A stretch of 64,000 nt of DNA from Manihot esculenta (Eukaryota; Streptophyta; Magnoliopsida; Malpighiales; Euphorbiaceae): contig NC_035164.2 in assembly GCF_001659605.2 (NCBI RefSeq), forward strand, positions 12,946,906 to 13,010,905. Direction: 5' to 3'. The translations under genes were made by a program, and so were the position numbers. Each line of letters opens with the position of its first letter. Position 1 is the first letter of the stretch. The notes under the pieces were generated by a model. The model worked only from the letters and a program-made list of their open reading frames with translations, did not search any database and was not told where the DNA came from. Shown piece by piece: positions 38,196 through 47,363 of this stretch.

Positions 38196-38999
38196 TTACA
38201 CATCAGAACGTTTAAAAGTGAGCGTACCTGACACCACCATGTTCGATGTGTCTGCCTCTTGCTGAGCTGGGGTGAAGATCCGAGCTGAAGCTGACGGACC
38301 TTCTCCATGGGAACCTGAGGTATGAGGGGCTGACCCTCTTCCTCTGCCTCGACCACTAGTCTGAAACATGGTTTGAGCTGCTGGCTGAGTCGCTACACCG
38401 GAAGCTGCCCGTTGAGACTGAGCTGACCGGAGCGCATTAGGACACTCACGTGCCATGTGCCCCTCCTGTCTGCATCTAAAACACACTGTCGTCCCAGCCA
38501 GACAAACTCCCTGGTGTGTCTTACCACACCTCTTGCAACGAGTTGCACCCGAACCAGAGCTCGAACCACCAAAACCCAGACTGGCCTTCAGATTCTGCCA
38601 AAACTTCTTCTTCTTACCCCTAAGGGTTCTGCCCCACTTCTTGCTTTTCGTGGAGGCTGTACTCAGAGTGGAGGGATCAATCCCTCCTGAACCTGAGATC
38701 CTGGAATCCTGTGTCTGAGCATCCTCCTGAGAATCTCCCATACCTTCTTCAGGTACTCTGACTCCCATACTGACATCCCTTCTCTGAACATCCGACTCTA
38801 CTTCTCTCATACTAGCTGACATCCTTCTTGGAGCCATTGCTTCTTTGCTTATATCAAAAGACCTTCCAGGGTCCCTTGATGTTCCCCATCTGCTGACTCC
38901 CCACGACTGCGCTCTTGGCAGAGCAGGGGGAAAGGTGTCCAAACCTTCCCTCTCAGATGGAACTCTAGTCGATTCCACAGATCGACGAGCACCTCGCAT
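38196..38999 (-). CDS. Element D gag-like protein with two zinc knuckles
   Basis: Open frame of about 267 aa from MRGARRSVES, homologous to the gag-like frame of C. It has a basic N-terminus, a KKWGRTLRGKKKKFWQNLK block, variant knuckle CKRCGKTHQGVC, canonical knuckle CFRCRQEGHMAREC and a Gly/Arg/Ser tail with SGRGRGRGS. The capsid core is missing, as in C. It stops shortly after the SNMVVSGTLTF block that leads into protease, so even the mutated protease start of C is lost. The open frame has survived although pol has decayed. That may reflect youth or selection; no expression evidence is available. Confidence 0.75.
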   Translation of the reverse strand: MRGARRSVESTRVPSEREGLDTFPPALPRAQSWGVSRWGTSRDPGRSFDISKEAMAPRRMSASMREVESDVQRRDVSMGVRVPEEGMGDSQEDAQTQDSRISGSGGIDPSTLSTASTKSKKWGRTLRGKKKKFWQNLKASLGFGGSSSGSGATRCKRCGKTHQGVCLAGTTVCFRCRQEGHMARECPNALRSAQSQRAASGVATQPAAQTMFQTSGRGRGRGSAPHTSGSHGEGPSASARIFTPAQQEADTSNMVVSGTLTFKRSDV

Positions 39000-39247
39000 T
39001 CTGGCTCCTCTGAAGAACAACACACAAGCATACAATCAATCATTAGCATCATATGGTTCATACGTACATAACATTAATGCACATGCATAAAATCATGGCA
39101 TTACACATCATTAATCAAGACAGGACTCAACATCCTATCCTAGTGGACATGATTTTACTCTTGATCTTTCTTATTGTGCTTGCCCTTCTATGACCTCTAA
39201 GCCAACCTCGCTCCGATGTGCAACACACCGTACTCTCGAGGCCCAAA

Positions 39248-39259
39248 GCTCTGATACCA
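39248..39259 (-). other. Primer binding site of element D (initiator tRNA-Met type)
   Basis: On the minus strand TGGTATCAGAGC begins 2 bp after the LTR end, identical to the site in element C. Confidence 0.85.
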
Positions 39260-39261
39260 TC

Positions 39262-41642
39262 TGTAACAGCCCGGAAACCGATACCCTGCCGTAACGGCTC
39301 CAAACTGTTCGGCGCTAGGATCCAGATCGGCTTAAGGCCGCCGGGACCCGTAGCAAGCCAAACATACATACTATTACCTGGTCAAATCCCATACATGATT
39401 AAAACTTAACCATAAAAAACATGAAAACTGAACATCTGTTGAACCCAAACCTGACCTGTGCATGTATCCTGACATGAAACATACATCATAAAATCATAAA
39501 ACCATAAAACCTCCACTGGAGTCCTCATCATATACTCCAATGGGGTAACATTACATGCCTCAAGTTTGGTTCTCAACTCAACATATAACATAAACATAAC
39601 CATGCATTAACAGGGATTAACCAGTCTATAGGGCCAAGCACACTCTAATCCATAAACATAAACTCTACTATCAGTTACATACCTTATCTCAAATTACATT
39701 ACATCAACTTATATTACATGTCCACTTCTAACATACTAAACATAAACATAATCTAAGCTATTACAACATGCATATCTGAACCTTGACTTTACCCTGCAGC
39801 CTCTGGACTCTGACTTAAACCTGCAACACTGGGGTTAGGGGAAAGGGGTGAGCTAAAAAGCCCAGTGAGTAGAAACAGGAAAAACCATTCATTAATTACA
39901 TGCTTTCATGAAATGCGTCATAACACAAGTAAATCACATAACTTTCTCTGGTCCGTCTCGGGGTTCATGCAGATAACTATTCCCCACGGAGTGTTTTCTG
40001 AGAGTACTCTTGAATTGCTAGCATCTTTACTCTCAAGGATCGGACATGACCCCAAAAATCCCTCTGTCGGTGCCCGGCTCCCCAAAGAAGCTCACAGGAC
40101 TAACATAGACATAACATGGTGTCTGGTCCACAGAGAGCTCACATGGACTTTCCTACAGGTACTCGTCCGGCTCTCAAAGGACTTAGACAAGACTCAATGA
40201 CAGATATGGGCTATTGGAGTCGCCTTGGTCCAAACCTACCTCAGCATCAACATGAAATAATGCAATGCAACATATTCGTGAACTAGTGCAATCAACCTAC
40301 TATACATAATCATGATGCATGCTCATGCTTTAGGCATTAGAATTTCTTAAATAAAACATTAAGTTTAGTTCTACTCACCTCCTGGCAGACGCCGACTGAC
40401 TCTGCACCTGCTAGCACTAATGGCCTCCTCGGTCTCTCGGGTCCGATCCTACACAGGTGGACTCGAATGAGGTGCCAAACATACTCTAACAACTCATAAA
40501 CATACCCCCAAAAACCCCTCTAAACATCACTTAAACATGCATGGAAAACACCCAAGAAACGGCTGGACAGGGCACTTTCGGCGGCACCTTCGGCGGCCGA
40601 AAGTCCCTTCCAGAGACGAAACTCGGGTAGTTTCGGCGGCAGGTTCGGCGGCCGAAACCCCTGGACAGAAACGAAAGTCCCTCCTTCGGGGGCACGTTCG
40701 GCAGCCTAAAGACTGCCTCCCATGCAGGTTCGGCGGCCGAAACTCCTTTCGGCGGCCGAACCTGATCCCCTCTGGACGACAGGTCCGATTCTGCCAAGCC
40801 AAAAACCAAACTCAAAACACCCCAAATCCTTACATACTCTCTCCCAAACATGCATACTCACTTCCACATGCATAAAGGAGCATAAACTAACTTAAACTCC
40901 TCAACACAACCATCACATAACATACATTGGGTATAAAACCCACATAAACCTAAACATGCATATCTACCCAAACTCAACCATCAAACTCTATAAAACTTAC
41001 TTAAAACTTCATGAAAACACTAGGGAAGCAAGGATCTACACTTACCTCTTGAAGATCGAGGGTGGTGTGACCCCTAACTCGGAGGTGTGGAGAATCCAAG
41101 CTCCAAAAGCTCCAAGCTCCCAAAACTCCTTTTAAGCTTTAAATCTTCAAACACAAGGGTAGAAATCATGAAAAACTTGAGAGATGGGTAGAGAAAACAC
41201 GAAAACGACCAAAGGAAGGCATAAACTCACCTGAGCTCGAGAATGGGGAGAAAACTCACCCATTTCCGATCTGAGGGCCCTTTATAGGTGGCCTGGTCGA
41301 AGACCTTCGGCAGCCTAACGTGCCCCCTAAACTCATGCATGTTCGGCGGCCGAACTTGACTTTCGGCGGCCGAACCTTGGCTCGTTCAAACAAGACTTTC
41401 GGAGGCCAAAGGCGCTCCCGAAGTCTTTCCATGTTCGGCGGCCGAACTTCACTTTCGGCGCCCGAACCTGGCAAACGCTTCCTTGGTCTTTTCTTTTCAA
41501 AACTCAATTCTCTTTCAATTAAAACCATGAAATCAGTAAAGACATTTGAGAAAACACATTTTACCCCTTCTAGAGAGATCCAACACCCTAGATTCCGCCG
41601 GAAGGCAGGAATCCCGATGCCGGAATCTAGCCGGGTATTACA
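39262..41642 (-). repeat. 5' LTR of element D
   Basis: 2381 bp, minus-strand ends TGTAATACCCGGC...GGGCTGTTACA. TATA box CTATAAAGG on the minus strand at 41279-41287, between two TTCGGCGGCCGAA clusters (40575-40765 and 41340-41465). A 111-aa plus-strand open frame (39865-40200) occurs identically in the other LTR but shows no family features and was not accepted. Confidence 0.94.
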
Positions 41643-42420
41643 CTTACTTACCCTAAAATATTATACTCATACATTATAAACAAAATTGTTATTCATTCAT
41701 AACCATTTATTCAAATATTAAATTAAAATAAAACACTAATTGTTTACTTTAATTAGTTTAAAGTCAAGAACATTAAAAAAGAAACGATAGGGTACTAAAT
41801 AAACGACAGTGCCTTTCTTACCTCCAAAATATTATACTCATACACTATAAATAAAATTGTTATTTATTAGTAATCATTTATTCAAATATTCAATTAAAAT
41901 AAAACTTTAATCGTTCACTTTAATAGGTTTAAAGTCAAGAACATTAAAAAAGAAATAATGTGGTGCAAAATAAACGACAGTGCCTTTCTTACACCAAAAT
42001 TTTATACTCCAAAATTTTATACTCATACATTATAAAGAAAATTGTTATTCATTTATAATCATTTATTCAAATATTCAATTAAAATAAAACTTTAATTGTT
42101 CATTTTATTTAGTTTAAAGTCAAGAACATTAAAAAAAAATAATGTAGAACAAAATAAACGACAATGTCTTTCTTACTCAAAATATTATACTTATACATTA
42201 TAAACAAACTTGTTATATATTAGTAATCATTTATTCAAATGTTCAATTAAAAGAAAACTTTAATTGTTCACTTTAATTAGTTTAAAGTCAAGAACATTGA
42301 AAAAGAAACGATAGGACGCAAAACAAACGATAGTGCCTGAACATTAAAAAAGAAATGATTGACGCAAAATAAATGATAGTGCGTTTCTTACTCTAAAATA
42401 TTATACTTATACATTATAAA
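41643..42420. repeat. AT-rich satellite array, continued
   Basis: 778 bp of the same 170-bp monomers between elements D and E, with a small internal duplication (CCAAAATTTTATACT twice, near 41994-42020). No genes. Confidence 0.93.
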
Positions 42421-42915
42421 TGATGACCGCTGGATTTCTTCATCCCGGATCAGGGGCTTGACCACAGCCAAAGGCCCATAACGTAGAGGCCCACGCACCT
42501 GATATGCACAACAAGCCTGGCTCATTCAACCTTCAAGGCCGGGCTTAACCAAGCTTCTTCACTCAAATCGGCCCAGTCCGCGACCAGCAGGCCCTCTCCT
42601 CTCAAGCTCAGCGTCCGGCCCGACTCTCGGCCCAGCCCAGTATCCAGAGCCATACTCAGACAGCCTAGCAGATCCGCTCGAGCGTACGCACGGGGAGAAT
42701 CAGAGGCCGTTACGCATGGAGCAGGCGGCTGATACCCTCGTACGCCCGAATCTGTATGTCAGAGACGCGTGTCCCAATCATGGAGAGGCCTTTACACGTC
42801 ACCAGCAAGCATAGCGAAATTGATAAAAGGGGAGTCCCCTCCCCAGAAAGTTCAAGTTTATTTTTCAATACAAAAACCCTTGTAAAACCCTATTCTATTG
42901 GATCTCAGATCATCA
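42421..42915 (+). repeat. 5' LTR of element E
   Basis: TGATGACCGCTGG...CAGATCATCA, 495 bp. A TATA-like GATAAAAGG lies at 42822-42830, and a putative poly(A)/R region (CAATACAAAAACCCTTGTAA) near 42869. Confidence 0.95.
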
Positions 42916-42917
42916 AT

Positions 42918-42934
42918 TGGCGCCGTCTGTGGGA
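42918..42934 (+). other. Primer binding site of element E
   Basis: TGGCGCCGTCTGTGGGA starts 2 bp after the LTR, a primer site typical of many plant Ty3/gypsy elements. I do not assign the tRNA with certainty. It differs from the Athila site (TGGCGCCGTTGCCGGGGA). Confidence 0.75.
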
Positions 42935-42993
42935 AACGAAGGAGATCTTTTCATCACCGGAGTTTTCACTTTCAAAACCCACTGAGATCCACG

Positions 42994-44415
42994 ATGGCGA
43001 ACCACCAAGAAAGTAACCTTAACATTCCAAATGACCTGAGCTCTACCCAAGATGGGCAGCAGTTCTCCTTTTCTAGCCCTACAACGTTGAATAACCAAAC
43101 GCCTATCCCTCTTAATCCCTCGCCAAGCTTGGCAGGGAATACTCCCACCGTGACTCTGTCTAACTAGGACATTCAAACCATGGCTCTCCAGCTATAGACT
43201 ACTGCTCACTGGTTAGGGCAGATAATGCAACAGAGGGGCCTTAGCACCCCAGTAAATGCACTCCCAGTAGTGGAGGAACCCAGAACCAATGAACCCCGAC
43301 CTACCTCTGACCGCCTCCAAACTAACAGCCACGATGCCGGGGAAGAGGAAGAACCGGAGGCCCGAATCCATGGGAGAAGGGCAAGAGAGTTGATAGAAAA
43401 TGAGGAGGCGGACAACTATTCTGCCGGAACAACCAGGGAAACGAGAACTGAAACAGAAGAGGAGGAATACAGCTGGGGCGAAGGATCCAGCCCGGAAGAC
43501 GAGAAAATGAACCAAAAGCTGAAAAGGTTGAAAGAGCAGCTCTTAGCCGAGCTAGGTAAGAAAGATCAGAGCCAAACCTCCTTGCCCACTTCTTCTCCCT
43601 TCTCGAAGATAGTGCAGCAGGAGACCGTTCCCAAGAAGTTTATGATGCCGCCGATGGCGGCCTATAATGGAGCTGGTAACCCGAGAGAGCATGTCATGAA
43701 CTATAAGACCTTCATGGAGTTGCAAACCCTGTCAGATGCCTTAATGTGTAAGGTGTTCCCAACAACGCTCTCGGGACCAGCGCGGGCGTGGTTCAACAGC
43801 CTGGAGGCCGGAAGCATTAAAAGTTTTGGAGATCTTGCCACCCGCTTCATCAGCCGGTTCATAGCCGGGGTGCCAGCAGATAGGAAGACGAGCTATCTAG
43901 AAACAGTGAAATAGAAAGAAGGTGAATCACTCAGAGAGTATGTCGCCCGCTTCAATATGGAGGCCCTGCAGATTCCCGAGCTGGATGAAGGAAGGGCGGT
44001 GGAGGCCATGCAAAAGGGAACAACCTCTGCCGAGTTCTTTGGTTCTTTGAGCAGGAAACCTTCGACCTCACTGGCTGAGTTGATGAAGAGGGCGGAGAAT
44101 TATATAAGGCAGGATGACGCCTTAGTGACGAGTAGATTTGCTAAAGGGATGGCAGGAAAAGAGAAAGCCCCGGAGGAGAGGAGGCCGGAAAGACACGAGA
44201 AGAAACATGGAAAGAGGCCTGAGCCGTACAAACAGGCCTGGGAGAGAAGGGATCAAAGGCCTCCTCCTCCTCCTCGGGCTCTTGAACCAAGAGTGCTCCC
44301 TCCTTGGGTTCCCGAGAAACCAACCCCCCTCAACTCTTCAAGAGCCGAAGTGCTCATGGCAGTCCAGGATAAGGAGTTCCTCCAGTGGCCCAAACCCATG
44401 AAGCCAGAAAGATAG
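42994..44415 (+). pseudogene. Element E gag with premature TAG codons
   Basis: A single frame from MANHQESNLN to 44415, interrupted by TAG at 43165, 43193 and 43912. The acidic N-terminal half (EEEEPEARIHG, TETEEEEYSWGE) leads to the Tat gag core: MAAYNGAGNPREHV, TLSGPARAWFNSLEAGSI, FISRFIAG, ESLREYVARFN, SLAELMKRAENYI. It then runs through a Lys/Arg/Pro-rich part to TPLNSSRAEVLMAVQDKEFL and QWPKPMK. In intact Tat elements the zinc knuckle comes next; here the sequence jumps to integrase within about 15 bp, so the knuckle is lost. All interruptions are TAG and each could come from CAG by one C-to-T change. Gag would form the particle; this copy cannot without readthrough. Confidence 0.88.
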
Positions 44416-45578
44416 CAGCTCGTGCTGCCAACTACCAAGCAATAAGGGGAACCTTATACAGAAAAGGGAAGTCCAGCCCATGGCTCCGGTGTGTGAGTCC
44501 GGAAGAAGCTGCAAAGGTAATGGAGGAAATACATAGAGGCCTATGTGGGGCTCACGAGGGAGCAGGGACATTAGCCAACAAAATATTCAGGCAAGGGTAC
44601 TACTGGCCCACTGTTAAAAAAGAAGCAGAAGAGTTTGTCCGAAGGTGCGACGTATGTCAGAGATTTGCTAACGCCATCAGAACCCCTGCCACTCCTTAAG
44701 CGAGCATATCCAGTCCATGGCCTTTCTCACAATGGGGAATCGACATCCTGGGACCTTTCCCCAAGACTACGGGGCAAAGGAAATTCGTGGTGGTGGCTGT
44801 GGAATACTTCTCGAAATGGCCAGAGGCAGAAGCAATAGCCACAATCACAGCTCGCAATATGATAGATTTCGTATGGGGACATATCATCTGCAGATTTGGC
44901 ATACCTAGAGTACTTATCTCAGACAACGGTAGACAATTTGACTGCAGCATTTTCAGAGCCTTCACGACGAACATGGGCATATGGCATAAGTTCTCCTTCG
45001 TGGCTCATCCTCAGACTAATGGCCAAACAGAAGTCACTAACAGAGCTATCCTTCAAGGATTAAAGAAACGGCTGGATGGCGCAAAGGAGAATTGGGCAGA
45101 AGAACTCAATAGCATACTATGGGCACTCCGAACCACTCCCAGAGCGCCCACTAAAGAAACACCGTTTGCACTTGCTTATGGCATAGAAGTCGTAGTCCCA
45201 GTTGAATTGCAGATCCCCACTCATCGAGTCCAATTCGTTAGTGAGAATACTAATGAGGATAAGTTAAGAAGCAACCTGGATGCTCTTGAGGAAGTCAGGG
45301 AAGAAGCCCAAGTCCGAACTGCCGCTTATCAACAACGAGCAGCGAGATATTACAACCAAAAGGTCAGAGAAAGAAGTTTAAAAGTGGGAGATCTGACCTT
45401 AAGAAACCTGGAAGCTACAGGAAAAAGAACGGCCGCGGGCAAGTTAGCACCGACCTGGGAAGGTCCTTTCAAGGTGACAAAAGTGGTCAAGCCAGGGGTA
45501 TACCGAATCGAAGATATGCAAGGAAACCCCGAGCCCCACGCTTGGAACATCCAGCACCTAAAAAGGTATTTCCCTTGA
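44400..45578 (+). pseudogene. Element E integrase
   Basis: Begins just upstream of the zinc-binding domain (ARAANYQAIRGTLYRKG), with His/His/Cys/Cys seen in EIHRGLCGAHEG and CDVCQRF. One TAA (44697-44699) interrupts the frame. The core follows with Asp in IDILGPFPK, Asp in LISDNGRQF and Glu in TNGQTEVTN, the D,D,E triad in normal order. The C-terminal block has SLKVGDLTLRNLEATG, APTWEGPFKVTKV and the end AWNIQHLKRYF. It is out of frame with gag because of the deletion that removed PR, RT and RNase H. Only the TAA keeps it from being a full integrase domain. Confidence 0.9.
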
Positions 45579-45812
45579 AATATTTGTAAAGAAAAACATT
45601 GTATTTTGACAAATATGAGTAAATAAAAATTATTTATACAAATATGAATTATCTTTATGAATAACATTCCTCCATGAAAAAGAAAGAACATGGCTCAGAA
45701 AGATCCCTTGAAACAAGACCTCAGTTAGGCACAAAACCAGCTGAGATGATGAAGCGACAGTAAGGCCAATGAGCCTGAATCTTGTGCAAACACCTCAAGA
45801 AGACACAAAAAA

Positions 45813-46640
45813 CTGTCGGCGGGGCCCCGAGGTCACCCCGGAACGGCCGGTGAGGATCTTAAAGATGCCTTCCGGAGCATGAAGACCGGGATCCCCTAGA
45901 ACTCCCGGGAAAACAAAACAAAAAACTGCCGGTGGGGCCCCGAGGTCACCCCGGAACGGCCGGTGAGGATCTTAAAGATGCCTCCCGGAGCATGAAGACC
46001 GGGATCCCCTAGAACTCCCGGAAAAACAAAACAAAAAACTGCCGGCGGGGCCCCGAGGTCACCCCGGAACGGCCGGTGAGGATCTTAAAGATGCCTCCCG
46101 GAGCATGAAGACCGGGATCCCCTAGAACTCCCGGGAAAACAAGACAAAAAACTGCCGGCGGGCCCCGAGGTCACCCCAGAACGGCCGGTGAGGATCTTAA
46201 AGATGCCTCCCGGAGCATGAAGACCGGGATCCCCTAGAACTGCCGGGAAAAAAAAACAAAAAACTGCCGGCGGGCCCCGAGGTCACCCCGGAACGGCCGG
46301 TGAGGATCTTAAAGATGCCTCCCGGAGCATGAAGACCGGAATCCCCTAGAACTCCCGGGAAAACAAAACAAAAAACTGCAGGCGGGGCCCCGAGGTCACC
46401 CCGGAACGGCCGGTGAGGATCTTAAAGATGCCTCCCGGAGCATGAAGACCGGGATCCCCTAGAACTCCCGGAAAAACAAAACAAAAACTGCCGGCGGGGC
46501 CCCGAGGTCACCCCGGAACGGCCGGTGAGGATCTCAAAGATGCCTCCCGGAGCATGAAGACCGGGATCCCCTAGAACTCCCGGGAAAACAAAACAAAAAA
46601 CTGTCGGCGGGCCCCGAGGTCACCCCGGAACAAAAACAGC
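45813..46640 (+). repeat. 113-bp tandem repeat block in element E, seven copies plus a partial eighth
   Basis: Units start at 45813, 45926, 46039, 46152, 46264, 46376, 46488 and 46601 (CTGCCGGCGGGGCCCCGAGG...). Copies are nearly identical, GC-rich and end in an A-rich spacer (GGGAAAACAAAACAAAAAAC). The last is cut after about 30 bp. The block lies between integrase and the antisense gene, where Tat elements often carry tandem repeats. Confidence 0.95.
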
Positions 46641-47363
46641 CAGGGTCTCGTAAAGATCTTCTGAAAACAAAAATGGTCGGAGAAGGACTTAAGAGCCTCC
46701 CAAAATGAAAATTTCCCATATCATATGCAGGGACAACTTATAAAATACAGTTCCGACCTCACAAAAAAGAGAGGAGCCCAGAGCTACCAAGGCAAAATCA
46801 GGTTCCGACCTCCTGAAGAGGTTCGGGGCACAATAGCCAAGAAGCGCCGACCTCGAAACAGACGCTAACGCTAAAAGTTTGGCTATCGGGCAAAATGCCG
46901 AGCTCCCAGCTCGGATAGACCTATATTAAGCTCAAGGTCGAGCTCCCAGCTCGGATAGACTTGCATCCTCAAAAGCCCAAGGTATGAAGGCCAAAACAAA
47001 AGGCCGGGCTCCCTCTTTCAAAAGGCTCATAAACGAAAAAACCTGTAAGAGGATAAATGAAGGAGAAAAAGGCTATACTCCAAAATCAGTTTATCGGGAA
47101 CAGACATCCAAATTCACAACCAAGAAGGAAAGGCTAAAAGCAAAAAATAGTCATGCTAGTCGCCATTAAAAGGTATGAGATTTGATCTCTCAAGACTATT
47201 AGCTAAGAGCTGAGCTCGCAACTTAAGATCAATTCGGAGCTTATGAATGAGAACACGTAGTGTACATTATAAATATGAAAAGTCGAGATAAATTCCAAGA
47301 TATATGAAAAATAAGAGCAGTCTAAGAAGAAAACTGATATTTCATTAAAATAGCTGTTACAAT
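46641..47363 (+). other. Noncoding spacer of element E downstream of the tandem repeats
   Basis: A/G-rich sequence with repeated GAGCTCCCAGCTCGGATAGA boxes (46905-46970). The part at 47335-47400 is the 3' flank of antisense copy 1 and resembles 51385-51460 (TTTCATTAAAA...CCTTAAAGGA). No open frame supported. Confidence 0.6.

Larger units (their letters stand above)
34678..41642 (-). mobile_element. Element D: young, internally deleted Tekay/Del-like chromovirus
   Basis: A complete 6965-bp insertion with perfect 5-bp target duplication CTTAC (34673-34677 and 41643-41647). Two nearly identical LTRs flank an internal region of only 2183 bp. By eye the LTRs differ by about eight substitutions plus one 20-bp repeat-length change, so the insertion is recent. 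On the minus strand: 5' LTR, initiator-Met primer site, gag-like frame, decayed PR-RT, PPT, 3' LTR. Its transcription and packaging signals look intact while its coding part is dead, as expected of a non-autonomous element mobilised by a relative. Confidence 0.95.

Noticed and set aside
39865..40200. 111-aa frame identical in both LTRs of D (also 35281-35616)
   Set aside because: It is identical because the LTRs are young; it starts in LTR noncoding sequence and shows no domain. The older C LTR does not preserve it.
45813..46640. CRISPR-like regular array
   Set aside because: The units are contiguous 113-bp tandem repeats without unique spacers, in a plant retrotransposon.
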